Notes: generated by a model not told the origin, from the letters alone. A stretch of 64,000 nt of DNA from Pedococcus sp. 5OH_020 (GCF_027812955.1 NZ_JAPYZV010000005.1:248001-312000), one strand, 5' to 3'; counted from the stretch's first letter, positions 24,995 through 33,683 are shown. Numbers and translations are program-made.

Positions 24995-25965
24995 GCACCC
25001 CGGCGGGCACCGTCCTCGCGCTGCGCGCGCTGGGCCTGGGGGACGCACTCACCGGCGTGCCCGCGTTGCGCGGGCTACGCCGGGCGTTCCCCCGGGCCCG
25101 CCTGGTGCTGGCCGGCCCGGCGACCCTCTCCACGTGGCTGCGAGACCTCGGCGTCGTGGACGCGGTGCTACCCACCGAGGGGCTGACGGCCCTCGCCTGG
25201 ACCGGCCCACCGCCGGACGTCGCCGTCAACCTGCACGGGCGAGGTCCGCAGAGCCACAACCTCTTGCGCGCCCTGCGCCCAGGGCGGCTCATCGCCTTCA
25301 GGCCACCCGAGGCCTCCCCCGCGGACGGTCCGCCGTGGCCCGAGAACGACCACGAGGTCGAACGCTGGTGTGCGTTGGCCCGCTGGGCTGGTGGATGGTG
25401 TGACGCCGAGGACCTCCGCCTACCCCCGCTGCCGCGCGCCCCGCATGTCGTCGTCCATCCCGGTGCTGCGTCGCCCTCGCGGCGCTGGGCAGCCGAGCGG
25501 TGGGCCGCCGTCGTCGCCGCGCTCGCAGCAGACGGTCACGACGTGGTCGTGACCGGCACGCCCTCGGAAGCCGAGCTCTGCGCGCAGGTGGCCGCTGCGG
25601 ACCCCCGGGCCGTCGACGGCTGCGGTCGCTACGACGTGGCGGCCCTCGCGCAGCTCGTGGGCTCCGCCGCACTGGCGCTCTGCGGGGACACCGGGGTCGC
25701 GCACCTCGCCACCGCCTACGGGACGCCGTCGGTGCTGCTCTTCGGGCCGACCCCTGCGAGGACCTGGGGGCCGCTGGTCGACCCGCAGCTGCACAAGGTG
25801 CTGTGGCACCCGCGACCGGGAGACCCGCCCGGGGACCCGCACGGCGCCACGACGGACGTCCGGCTGGCCCGAACCACGGTATCCGAGGTCCTGGCCGCCG
25901 CATCCGAGCTACTGGCCAGCCTGCTGGACCCAGTCGTCAGCCGGCCTCGAGCTCCACTCCCCTGA
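24991..25965 (+). CDS. Second family 9 glycosyltransferase (heptosyltransferase-like)
   Basis: This 324-residue GT9 begins TVLALRALGLGDALTGVPALRGLR, the classical start that includes the catalytic-region Asp of heptosyltransferases. Later blocks are VVVHPGAASPSRRW (phosphate/nucleotide binding) and LCGDTGVAHLATAYGTPSVLLFGPT. It matches WaaC/WaaF-type enzymes more closely than the first GT9 of the operon. GTG 24991 overlaps the SDR stop. Its last 29 bases overlap the convergent UDP-xylose synthase-like gene, marking the operon's end. Confidence 0.9.
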   Translation: MSTPAGTVLALRALGLGDALTGVPALRGLRRAFPRARLVLAGPATLSTWLRDLGVVDAVLPTEGLTALAWTGPPPDVAVNLHGRGPQSHNLLRALRPGRLIAFRPPEASPADGPPWPENDHEVERWCALARWAGGWCDAEDLRLPPLPRAPHVVVHPGAASPSRRWAAERWAAVVAALAADGHDVVVTGTPSEAELCAQVAAADPRAVDGCGRYDVAALAQLVGSAALALCGDTGVAHLATAYGTPSVLLFGPTPARTWGPLVDPQLHKVLWHPRPGDPPGDPHGATTDVRLARTTVSEVLAAASELLASLLDPVVSRPRAPLP

Positions 25966-26878
25966 ACCACTCGACCGTGTGGGCCAGGCCCTGCTCCCAG
26001 GGGACGACCGGCTCCCACCCGAGCAGCCGACGGGCGAGGGTGGTGTCGGGTCGGCGGACCTTCGGGTCGTCGGTCGGCAGGTCGACGAGCTTGATCTCCG
26101 AGTCCGACCTGGTGGCGGCCAGGACGTCCTCGGCGATACGAAGGACTGACATCTCCTGGGGGTTGCCGATGTTCACCGGACCCGGATGGCCGGACTCCGC
26201 GAACGCCACGACGCCCGTGACGAGGTCGTCGACATAGCAGACGGAGCGGGTCTGCGAGCCGTCGCCGGCCACGGTGAGCGGCTGGTTGAGCAGCGCCTGG
26301 CGGATGAACGTCGGGATGGCGCGACCGTCGTACGGCCGCATGCGCGGCCCGTAGGTGTTGAAGATGCGGACGATGCCCGCGTCGACGCCCTCGCTGGTGC
26401 GGTACGCCGTCACCAGCGCCTCCCCGTACCGCTTGCCCTCGTCGTAGACCCCTCGCGGACCGATCGGGTTCACGTGCCCCCAGTAGTCCTCCGGCTGGGG
26501 GTGCACCTGGGGGTCGCCGTACACCTCGGAGGTGGACGCGAGCACCAGCCGGGCGCCCTTCTCCTTCGCCAGACCCAGGGCGTGCCAGGTGCCGACCGCA
26601 CCCACCTTGAGCGTGTCGATGGGCAGCTTGAGGTAGTCGACCGGCGAGGCCGGCGAGGCGAAGTGCAGGACCAGGTCGACCTTGCCGGGCACGTGCACGA
26701 AGTTCGTCACGTCACAGTGCACGAGCCGGAAACCTGGATGTGCCATGAGGTGCGCGACGTTGTCGGCACTACCCGTGACGAAGTTGTCCAGGCAGAGCAC
26801 CTCCGACCCGTTCTCCAGCAGCCTCTGGCACAGGTGGCTTCCCAGGAACCCTGCGCCACCGGTCACGACAACGCGCAC
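25937..26878 (-). CDS. UDP-glucuronate decarboxylase-like (UDP-xylose synthase) extended SDR
   Basis: The protein has 313 residues from GTG 26878, which has GGAGG 5 bases upstream. The NAD-binding GGAGFLGSHL (7-16), HFASPASPVDYL (72-83), STSEVYGDP, RGVYDEGKRYGE with Y145 and K149, and RMRPYDGRAIPTFI are diagnostic of UXS enzymes. They oxidise and decarboxylate UDP-glucuronate to UDP-xylose. It converges on the heptose operon with a 29-bp overlap, so a pentose may join the same glycan. It could instead act in a general nucleotide-sugar pool. Confidence 0.9.
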   Translation of the reverse strand: MRVVVTGGAGFLGSHLCQRLLENGSEVLCLDNFVTGSADNVAHLMAHPGFRLVHCDVTNFVHVPGKVDLVLHFASPASPVDYLKLPIDTLKVGAVGTWHALGLAKEKGARLVLASTSEVYGDPQVHPQPEDYWGHVNPIGPRGVYDEGKRYGEALVTAYRTSEGVDAGIVRIFNTYGPRMRPYDGRAIPTFIRQALLNQPLTVAGDGSQTRSVCYVDDLVTGVVAFAESGHPGPVNIGNPQEMSVLRIAEDVLAATRSDSEIKLVDLPTDDPKVRRPDTTLARRLLGWEPVVPWEQGLAHTVEWFRGVELEAG

Positions 26879-26955
26879 GACATCCTCCTCGCAAACCTCG
26901 GTCGGCGGTGGTCTACCCGAAGTCGAGTGCGGCAAAACGGCCGTGGCAGATGCGA

Positions 26956-26986
26956 GCGCCCCCGCTCTCGATGAGAACGGGGGCGC
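26956..26986. terminator. Strong GC hairpin upstream of the UDP-xylose synthase gene
   Basis: GCGCCCCCGCTCTC (26956-26969) pairs with GAGAACGGGGGCGC (26973-26986) with one mismatch and a 3-base loop. It lies between two divergently transcribed genes, so it may be a leader structure or the end of an unseen short transcript rather than a gene terminator. Confidence 0.45.
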
Positions 26987-27035
26987 CGGGTCGGTCAGCG
27001 CAGTCCGGTGGGCCGGCTGTTTGACCCGTCGACGG

Positions 27036-27052
27036 CTGAACGTCGCGTTCAG
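27036..27052. promoter_or_regulatory. Palindrome, candidate operator
   Basis: CTGAACG (27036-27042), TCG, CGTTCAG (27046-27052) is a perfect 7-bp inverted repeat in the divergent intergenic region between the UDP-xylose synthase gene and the small ORF at 27178. The remaining roughly 300 bases of this region hold no gene that I can support. Confidence 0.3.
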
Positions 27053-27177
27053 TCTGCCCGCCGAACGTAGGGCTGGCATCACCCGTTCGGGCCATTTCGC
27101 GGGTGGGGCCCGCGCCGGGGCAGGACGACCTGCCACCGCGGGTTACCGTCGACCCTCATCACTCGAGAAAGCGCACC

Positions 27178-27333
27178 ATGGTTCCCAGCGATCCCGCCCG
27201 ACTGCTCAGCGACACCGCCCTCGAGCAGGAGATCACCTTGCTCGCAGACGTCATGGATACCGTCACCGCGGTCGGCCGGCCCCTTCACCAGTCCGAGGTG
27301 GACCGCGCCCTGGGGCTGGACTCCGCCTGCTAG
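27178..27333 (+). CDS. Small hypothetical protein (51 aa)
   Basis: This is a 51-residue acidic helical protein starting MVPSDPARLLSDTALEQE and ending in Cys. It has two predicted helices around ALEQEITLLADVMDTV and LHQSEVDRALG. Only a weak GAGAAAG RBS precedes ATG 27178. It resembles short actinobacterial proteins in general form, but I do not recognise a family. A strong terminator hairpin about 95 bases downstream supports a real transcript ending there. Confidence 0.45.
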   Translation: MVPSDPARLLSDTALEQEITLLADVMDTVTAVGRPLHQSEVDRALGLDSAC

Positions 27334-27425
27334 GTGTGATGTCCAGCAGCAGCCACCGTGGCGCCAGGTGTCCAAGGCAGCGGCAACCATGGCGCTGCCT
27401 GCGACCTTGCGTGGCCGGGCACGAC

Positions 27426-27461
27426 GAAAGGAGGCCGGAGCGGTCGCTCCGGCCTCCGTTC
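27426..27461. terminator. Bidirectional intrinsic-type hairpin
   Basis: GGAGGCCGGAGC (27430-27441) pairs perfectly with GCTCCGGCCTCC (27446-27457) across the loop GGTC; flanking CGAA/TTCG extend the stem past one mismatch. It lies between the small plus-strand ORF and the convergent protease gene. Confidence 0.75.
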
Positions 27462-27516
27462 GTGCTTCTGCAGTCCCGGGCCTCGTCGTGACGGTTGTCC
27501 CAGGCCTTCGGCCCTG

Positions 27517-29094
27517 TCAGTTCGGGTGGTTGGTGAACAGGTCCGAGCTGCCCGCGCCGCTGTAGTTCAGGATCCGGAAGCGGTAGTAGCTCGCGCCGGC
27601 TCCGTTGTAGACGACCCGCTCCTTGTTCGACAGGGAGGTCGAGGCGGCGACCAGCACCCAGCTGCTGCCGTTCCACCGGTCGAGGAGGAGGTCGGTGTCC
27701 GTGCCGGCCGTGCCCTGGACCCAGCCCTGGATGTAGCCGGGGTTGGCCTGGTACCAGTACGAGCCGTCAGGCTGGACCGACTGCTGCCCGGAGAGCAGGT
27801 TGGAGTTCCACTTGCGGGCGAACAGGTTCGGCGACCCCGTGCCGGCCGAGTAGACCACGTTGCGGGCCGACGTCGACTTCAGCGCGTCGCTGACCAGCGC
27901 CGGGGTGGCGTACGGGTTCTGCTGGAGGTAGAGCGCCGCGAGGCCGGCCACGTGAGGTGACGCCATCGACGTGCCGCTGATGGTGTTGATGGCGGTGGTG
28001 CTGCCGATCCACGACGACGTGATGCTCTGACCGGGGGCGAAGATGTCCACGCATGGGCCGTAGTTGGAGAACCCGGCCTTGTAGTCGTACCCGCCCGAGT
28101 ACAGGGTCGCACCGACGGTGATCGCCGACGGGCTGGAGCCCGGCGACTGCGTGCAGGCGTCGGTCGCGGAGTTGCCCGCCGCGATGGCCCACGTGACGCC
28201 CTGTGCGGTCGAGCGTGCGACGGCGTCGTTGACGGCCGCGTTGTAGCCGCCACCGAGGCTGGCGTTCGCGACGGACGGACCGTTGTGGGTGTACGTCACG
28301 TAGTCCGCGCCGGCGATGAAGCCGGACCAGGACCCGCTGCCGCTGCAGTCCAGGACCCGCACCGCGGTGAGGGAGACCTGCTTGGCCACACCGTACGTGG
28401 CGCCACCGATGGTGCCCGCGACGTGCGTCCCGTGGCCGTTGCAGTCCTGGCCGTTGCCGCCCAGCGCGTCGAACCCGACAGTGGCCCGGCCACCGAACTG
28501 GCTGTGCGCGGTGTAGATGCCGGTGTCCACGACGTAGGCGCGGACGCCCAGACCGGTCGTGGTGTAGAGGTACTGGCCGTTGAGCCCGGTGCGCTGGTCG
28601 ATGCGGTCGATGCCCCACGTGGCGCCACCCTGGACCACCTGGGACGAGGGACCGGAGCTCTGCCGGACGCTGCCAGGGGCGACCCGGGCACTCGTCATCG
28701 GCGGTGTCGGCTTCGTGGCGACCGCGGTCACCTGGCCGTCCTGGGACACGTACTTGACCGACGCGTCGTGGCGGACCTTGGACAGCTGCGCCTTGGTCAG
28801 GGTCGCGGAGAAGCCGTCGATCGTGGCCGAGTACACGTGGCTCGTCTTGACGCCGAGGCGCTTCGCCGTCGCGGCGCCGCTGGCCCCGTCGTTGAGCACC
28901 ACGATGTACTTGTCGGCCAGCAGCTTTCCGCTGCTCGCCTTGAGCGGTGCCGTGTGGTCGGCCTGGGCCGGCCCCGCCGCACAGAGTGAGACGGCGGACA
29001 CCGTTGCAGCGAGGGCGAGAGCCCACGCGGTGCCACTGCGGTGACGAGCGGAACGAGGCGTCGCCTCGTCGGTGGGTGATGCTGTGACAGACAT
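27517..29094 (-). CDS. Secreted S8 subtilisin/proteinase K-like protease
   Basis: This 525-residue pre-pro-enzyme has a signal peptide (residues 1 to about 45, ending AQA), an I9-type inhibitor propeptide from about 60 to 127 (KYIVVLNDG...), and a catalytic domain with D190 (VVDTGI), H221 (GHGTHVAG), N308 (AAGN) and S376 (GTSMASPHVAG). Several Cys in the catalytic domain fit the disulfide-bonded proteinase K subfamily. A C-terminal beta-rich domain of about 110 residues (DTDLLLDRWNGSSW, YYRFRILNYSG) resembles PPC/bacterial prepeptidase domains. AGGAAAGG precedes the ATG. It is extracellular after self-processing. Confidence 0.93.
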   Translation of the reverse strand: MSVTASPTDEATPRSARHRSGTAWALALAATVSAVSLCAAGPAQADHTAPLKASSGKLLADKYIVVLNDGASGAATAKRLGVKTSHVYSATIDGFSATLTKAQLSKVRHDASVKYVSQDGQVTAVATKPTPPMTSARVAPGSVRQSSGPSSQVVQGGATWGIDRIDQRTGLNGQYLYTTTGLGVRAYVVDTGIYTAHSQFGGRATVGFDALGGNGQDCNGHGTHVAGTIGGATYGVAKQVSLTAVRVLDCSGSGSWSGFIAGADYVTYTHNGPSVANASLGGGYNAAVNDAVARSTAQGVTWAIAAGNSATDACTQSPGSSPSAITVGATLYSGGYDYKAGFSNYGPCVDIFAPGQSITSSWIGSTTAINTISGTSMASPHVAGLAALYLQQNPYATPALVSDALKSTSARNVVYSAGTGSPNLFARKWNSNLLSGQQSVQPDGSYWYQANPGYIQGWVQGTAGTDTDLLLDRWNGSSWVLVAASTSLSNKERVVYNGAGASYYRFRILNYSGAGSSDLFTNHPN

Positions 29095-29371
29095 GACTGA
29101 CCTTTCCTGATGGCGTCCCGGCGGAAGCCACCCGATGGGATGAGTTGTGACGGTCGGCGAGCCGCCGTCCTCCGCAGGCGTCCCCCGTCGGTCGCCGCGG
29201 CTGCCAGCACCGCGTGGCCCCTGCCCGTGGTGCTGTCGATGTGTACTGAAGTCCCGGAACCCGGTCCTTCCGGATCCCTTCGGACCCACACCACAAGAGG
29301 GGCGGGCGGGGTGGCTGATACCGCCGGAGAGAAAAAAGTCGAAGCGCGCCGCAGCAGAGCCCGGCCCGTAG

Positions 29372-30130
29372 TCAGGACAGCTCGACGCTCAAGGCCCTGT
29401 GGTCCGAGATGGGCAGCGCATGCGCCTGCCCGTGGGAGGCGACCAGGCCGTCGGACAGCAGGATGTGGTCGAGCTGCTCCCTCGGGCCGTCCACCGGGAA
29501 GGTGGGGTGCGAGGCCGCGGCTCGCATCCGGGTCAGACGCCCGGCCTGCTTGGGCCCCATGTTGAGGTCGCCGACGAGGACCGTGGGCCCTGGCCGGCCG
29601 GCCAGGCTACGGACCAGATGGCGCAGCTGTCGGGCGTTCCACCCCGGGATGAAGGACAGGTGTGTGTTGACGAAGGTCACGAGCCCGCGCGGTGTCTCGA
29701 CCGTCGCCACGACCGCCACCCGCGGCTCGTCGTGGACGAGGTACGGCAGCTTGCGACCCTTGAACCAGAACGGGACCCGGGTCCGCAGCGGCGCCAGCCG
29801 GATGACCTCCCAGCCATGCACTGGGAAGCGCGAGACGAGTGCGATGCCGTACGCCGCGGCGTCGGGCTGCTCCTCCCCCGTCGCGGCGATCCACGTCGTC
29901 CCCGCCGTACCGGCCAGGGCCGCCACGAACCGATGCTCGGGGGCAGCCATCGCCTCGGCGGCGATGGCGGTGAGGTCCGCGTCGTTGGACCGGTGCTGGT
30001 TGCGGTCGACCTCCTGAAGGGCCAGCACGTCCGCGTCGAGCAGTCGCACCGACTCCTCGAGCCCCCGGAGGTCGACGTGCTGGTCCGTCGGGACGCGGCC
30101 GTTGAGGATGTTGAACGTCGCTACGCGCAC
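29372..30130 (-). CDS. Endonuclease/exonuclease/phosphatase (EEP) family hydrolase
   Basis: The protein has 252 residues from GTG 30130, which has GGGGG upstream; a longer frame has no homology before it. The EEP blocks are ATFNILNG, LALQEVDRNQ (metal-binding Glu), NTHLSF, VGDLNMGP (Asp/Asn pair) and the terminal ISDHRALSVEL with the catalytic His. No signal peptide is seen, so it is cytosolic. Members cleave phosphodiester bonds in nucleic acids, sphingomyelin or inositides; the substrate cannot be told here. It is divergent from the nucleotidyltransferase gene. Confidence 0.85.
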   Translation of the reverse strand: MRVATFNILNGRVPTDQHVDLRGLEESVRLLDADVLALQEVDRNQHRSNDADLTAIAAEAMAAPEHRFVAALAGTAGTTWIAATGEEQPDAAAYGIALVSRFPVHGWEVIRLAPLRTRVPFWFKGRKLPYLVHDEPRVAVVATVETPRGLVTFVNTHLSFIPGWNARQLRHLVRSLAGRPGPTVLVGDLNMGPKQAGRLTRMRAAASHPTFPVDGPREQLDHILLSDGLVASHGQAHALPISDHRALSVELS

Positions 30131-30218
30131 GAGACCCCCATACCCGGCTCGAGCAGTCCCGAAGCCGCCGTCGTGGACGCCCTGCTTGGCCCGCACCCCA
30201 GGGGGTATCACCCCCCGC

Positions 30219-30797
30219 ATGGAAGGACAGGACCAGGAGAACCTTCGTACGGCACTGAAGGCGGTGGCGGTCGCCCTCAAGGAGTCGGGGCTCCCCTTCG
30301 CGCTGACCGGGGGGTACGCGGTCTGGGCCCTCGGCGGCCCGGAGCCGGACCACGACGTCGACTTCATCGTGGCCGAGCAGGACGCGGCCGAGGCCGTGCG
30401 GGTGCTGGCCGACAAGGACTTCGACGTGGTGCAGCCGCCGGAGGACTGGCTCTTCAAGGTGTACCTCGACGGCGCCCTGGTCGACGTGATCTTCCGGGCG
30501 GCCGGGCGCAGTGCGGTCCGCGAGGACCTGGAGCGGGCCGTCCCGCTGGAGGTACTGTCGGTCCAGATGCCCGTGCTGCCGGCGACCGACCTCATCGTCG
30601 GGAAGCTGAGCGTCCTACGGGAGCAGTACTGCGACTTCTCGCGGCTACTGCCGGTCGCCCGAGCGTTGCGCGAACAGGTCGACTGGGAGCACGTCGCCAG
30701 GGAGACCAAGGACAACGACTTCGCGGCAGCCTTGCTGTTCCTGCTGCGGCGGCTCGACGTCGTCCCGGGAGCCGCTGGCCCCGACCAAGACCTCTGA
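30219..30797 (+). CDS. Nucleotidyltransferase-fold protein (MNT/DUF6036-like)
   Basis: This is a 192-residue protein. FALTGGYAVWALGG (GG motif) followed by PDHDVDFIV (D-x-D metal site) and LVDVIFR (third Asp) is the pol-beta nucleotidyltransferase signature. A helical C-terminus (REQYCDFSRLLPVARALREQVDW) follows. ATG 30219 was chosen because residues upstream are unrelated and the motif then begins about 28 residues in. Members modify proteins or RNAs with NMP groups or act as toxins/antitoxins; no partner toxin gene lies next to it. Imperfect CCACTCT repeats (30799-30845) follow the gene. Confidence 0.75.
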   Translation: MEGQDQENLRTALKAVAVALKESGLPFALTGGYAVWALGGPEPDHDVDFIVAEQDAAEAVRVLADKDFDVVQPPEDWLFKVYLDGALVDVIFRAAGRSAVREDLERAVPLEVLSVQMPVLPATDLIVGKLSVLREQYCDFSRLLPVARALREQVDWEHVARETKDNDFAAALLFLLRRLDVVPGAAGPDQDL

Positions 30798-30977
30798 GCC
30801 ACTCTCCTGGCCCACCACTCTGCTGGCGACCACTCTGGTCGGCCCCTCTGTGCACGGTCACGCGTTTCGGAGGAGCACGACGCCCGTGCCCGGGGGCCCG
30901 GGCCGGGGAACGGGGGTTGCGCCCACGCCGCGCGGGTACACGTCTCGCACACCAGCCGTCGCAAGAGAGGAAGAGAC

Positions 30978-32195
30978 ATGAGCACGAAGGTGCAGAAGTC
31001 GGTCGAGGTCGACGTGCCCGTCCGGACGGCGTACAACCAGTGGACCCAGTTCGAGGAGTTCCCCCAGTTCATGAACGGGGTCCAGGAGGTCACCCAGCTG
31101 GACGAGACCACCCTGCACTGGGTGGCCGAGATCGCCGGGGTACGCCGCGAGTGGGACGCCGCGATCCTGGAGCAGGTCCCGGACACCAAGGTCGCGTGGG
31201 CCGCCCTGGCGGGTGCCACCAACGCCGGAGCCGTCTACTTCTCCCCGCTCGATGACGGCCGCACCCAGGTGACCTTGGAGCTGGAGTACGAGCCCGAGGG
31301 CATGGTGGAGAAGGCCGGCGACGCGCTCGGTGTCGTGGGACGTCAGGCGGAGGCCGACCTCGAGCGGTTCAAGTCCTTCATCGAGGGGCGGTCCGGCGAG
31401 ACCGGCGGCTGGCGAGGTGGGGTGAACGAGGACCTCGATATCGGCACGCCGTCGGTCGACGCGGCCGACCTCTCCCGTGGCGACGACGGGAAGAGCGGGA
31501 TCTCCGGAAAGGCCGTCGCTGCCGGGGCGGTCGGCGCCGCCGCCCTCGCCGCCGGTGCGGTCGCGGCCAAGGCGATGAGCGGGTCAGCCGACACCTCAGC
31601 CGGGGAAGGCGTCGACGTGGCGCCCGCAACCGGTGTGGACCTGCCGCCGCTCGATGTGGTGGACGTGCTGACGCTCGACCATCAGGAGGCCACCGAGCTG
31701 CTCACCCAGATCCTGGGGACGACCGACCTGGGCGAGGCGCGCGAGCTGACCGACGTGCTCATCACCGAGGTCGTGCGGCACGCCGTCGCCGAGGAGATGT
31801 ACGTCTACCCGGCGATGCGCAAGCATCTTCCGGACGGGGAGGCGGCCGTGGAGCACGACATCGCCGAGCACAAGGAGATCGAGAAGACGATGAAGGAGCT
31901 GGAGGCTCTGAACCCGGAGGACCCCCGGTTCACCGAGGTGGTCACCCATCTGGACTCCGTCCTGGCGGACCACGTGGCTGACGAGGAGAGCGAGCAGTTC
32001 CCGCAGCTGCGTGCCAGCGTCCCACGCGAGGAGCTGGTGGAGATCGCCGGCAAGGTGGAGACGGCGAAGAAGCTCGCGCCGACTCGCCCGCACCCCTCCG
32101 CGCCGAACTCCGAGCTCTTCCACAAGGCGGTGGGTCCGGGCGTCGGGCTCGTCGACCGGCTCCGGGACAGGCTCTCCGGCCGAACGGTCGCCTGA
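30978..32195 (+). CDS. Fusion: SRPBCC (cyclase/dehydrase-type) + hemerythrin HHE domain
   Basis: This 405-residue protein has residues 1 to about 140 as an SRPBCC fold (VEVDVPVRTAYNQWTQFEEFPQFM, typical of the COQ10/YndB-like lipid-binding family), an Ala/Gly-rich hydrophobic stretch near 175-200, and a C-terminal HHE domain. Iron ligands are proposed at DHQEA (about 235), RHAVAEEMYVYPA, EHDIAEHKEIE, and DHVADEESEQFP. The ATG has AGAGGAAGAG upstream. The hydrophobic segment could be a linker or a membrane anchor. HHE domains bind O2, NO or iron. I know of no standard role for this pairing. Confidence 0.85.
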   Translation: MSTKVQKSVEVDVPVRTAYNQWTQFEEFPQFMNGVQEVTQLDETTLHWVAEIAGVRREWDAAILEQVPDTKVAWAALAGATNAGAVYFSPLDDGRTQVTLELEYEPEGMVEKAGDALGVVGRQAEADLERFKSFIEGRSGETGGWRGGVNEDLDIGTPSVDAADLSRGDDGKSGISGKAVAAGAVGAAALAAGAVAAKAMSGSADTSAGEGVDVAPATGVDLPPLDVVDVLTLDHQEATELLTQILGTTDLGEARELTDVLITEVVRHAVAEEMYVYPAMRKHLPDGEAAVEHDIAEHKEIEKTMKELEALNPEDPRFTEVVTHLDSVLADHVADEESEQFPQLRASVPREELVEIAGKVETAKKLAPTRPHPSAPNSELFHKAVGPGVGLVDRLRDRLSGRTVA

Positions 32196-32200
32196 CTGCA

Positions 32201-32232
32201 TGCTGGTCCCCGCCGCCTGCCGGGGACCAGCA
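32201..32232. terminator. Hairpin after the SRPBCC-hemerythrin gene
   Basis: TGCTGGTCCCCG (32201-32212) and CGGGGACCAGCA (32221-32232) form a perfect 12-bp stem with an 8-base loop, 5 bases after the stop codon at 32195. Confidence 0.75.
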
Positions 32233-32289
32233 CTCAGGCTTCTGACTGCCCTGGTGTCGGCGTCGCGGCGGCGGACGTAGATTCAGGTC

Positions 32290-33681
32290 ATGACGCCCAC
32301 TCCTGTGCAGCGCACCCTCGGCGAGCTCGTGGCCACCGGCTACGCGCACCGCTCGGTGAAGCAAGAGCTCCGCGAGAACCTCCTCGCCCGTCTACGCACC
32401 GGCGCGGAGGCCTTTCCGGGGATCGTCGGGTTCGACGACACGGTGCTGCCAGAGCTGGAGGCGGCACTGCTGGCCGGCCACGACCTGGTGCTCCTCGGGG
32501 AACGGGGCCAGGGCAAGTCGAGGCTGATGCGGACCCTGGGACAGCTGCTCGACGAGTGGACGCCCGCCGTCGAAGGCTGCGAGGTGAACGACGACCCCGT
32601 CCGGCCGGTGTGCGTCCGGTGCCGGCGGCTCGAGGCCGAGCTCGGCGACGACCTGCCCGTGGTATGGCGGCACCGGACGGAGCGCTACACCGAGAAGCTG
32701 GCGACGCCCGACACGAGCGTCGGCGACCTCGTCGGGGACGTGGACCCCGTCAAGGTGGCGGAAGGGCGGACCCTCGGCGACCCCGAGACCGTCCACTACG
32801 GGCTGGTACCGCGCTCGAACCGCGGGGTCTTCGGTCTGAACGAGCTGCCGGACCTGGCCGAGCGGATCCAGGTGGCGCTGTTCAACGTGCTGGAGGAGCG
32901 CGACATCCAGATCCGCGGCTACTCGCTGCGGCTGCCGCTGGACCTGCTCCTCGTGGCGACCGCCAACCCCGAGGACTACACCAACCGCGGCCGCATCATC
33001 ACCCCGCTCAAGGACCGCTTCGGCGCGGAGATCCGCACGCATTACCAGCAGGACGTGGAGGACGAGGTCAGGCTCATCACCCAGGAGGCCGACCTGGTGG
33101 CGCAGGTACCCGAGCACCTGGTCGAGGTGGTTGCCCGGTTCACCCGGGGTCTTCGTGAGTCCTCCGCGGTCGACCAGCGTTCTGGGGTGTCGGCCCGGTT
33201 CTCCATCGCCGGCGCCGAGAGCGTTGCCGCTTCCGCCCTGCGGCGCGCCGCCCGGGTCGGCGAGCAGGAGGCCGTGGCGAGGATCTGTGACGTCCCCACC
33301 GTGGTGCCTACGCTGCTGGGCAAGGTGGAGTTCGAGATGGGAGAGGAGGGTCGTGAGCGCGACGTCCTGGACCACCTGCTCCGGGTCGCCACGGCCGAGA
33401 CCTTCCGCGCCAGGCTCGGCGGCCTGGACCTGTCGGGGTTCACCGACCTGTTCGCGAACGGCGAGGTCGTCGAGACGGGCGAGCTCGTCCCGGCTGCGGA
33501 CCTGCTGGCCCAGCTGGGGCCGACCCCCGGGCTCTCCAAGGTCCTGGACCGGCTGGGGCACGGCGACGACGCGGCGCCGGGTGTCGTCGCCGCCGCTGTC
33601 GAGCTCGTCCTGGAGGGGCTGCACCTGACCCGCCGGCTCGACAAGGACACCGTGGCCGGTCGCACCGTCTACGGGGCGTAG
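32290..33681 (+). CDS. ChlI/MoxR-like AAA+ ATPase
   Basis: The protein has 463 residues. Walker A is GERGQGKS (70-77). A C-x2-C pair lies near 112-115 (VCVRC). The Walker B-region block is VFGLNELPDLAERIQVALFNVLEER, with Asn-Glu where many AAA+ proteins have Asp-Glu; this form appears usual in this subfamily. TANPEDYTNRGRIITPLKDRFG holds sensor 1 and the pre-sensor insertion. It is related to magnesium-chelatase subunit I. The VWA partner gene starts 2 bases after the stop, so the two probably work as a chelatase-like or MoxR-VWA chaperone pair. The target is unknown. Confidence 0.88.
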   Translation: MTPTPVQRTLGELVATGYAHRSVKQELRENLLARLRTGAEAFPGIVGFDDTVLPELEAALLAGHDLVLLGERGQGKSRLMRTLGQLLDEWTPAVEGCEVNDDPVRPVCVRCRRLEAELGDDLPVVWRHRTERYTEKLATPDTSVGDLVGDVDPVKVAEGRTLGDPETVHYGLVPRSNRGVFGLNELPDLAERIQVALFNVLEERDIQIRGYSLRLPLDLLLVATANPEDYTNRGRIITPLKDRFGAEIRTHYQQDVEDEVRLITQEADLVAQVPEHLVEVVARFTRGLRESSAVDQRSGVSARFSIAGAESVAASALRRAARVGEQEAVARICDVPTVVPTLLGKVEFEMGEEGRERDVLDHLLRVATAETFRARLGGLDLSGFTDLFANGEVVETGELVPAADLLAQLGPTPGLSKVLDRLGHGDDAAPGVVAAAVELVLEGLHLTRRLDKDTVAGRTVYGA

Positions 33682-33683
33682 CC

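Noticed and set aside
26879-27177. Small ORFs in the divergent region upstream of the UDP-xylose synthase gene
   Set aside because: Frames are short, lack an RBS and conflict with the hairpin and palindrome; the upstream in-frame ATG of the synthase would add about 86 residues of no homology.
30799-30845. CCACTCT imperfect repeats after the nucleotidyltransferase gene
   Set aside because: Three copies with poor conservation and no symmetry; not enough to call a regulatory element or mobile scar.
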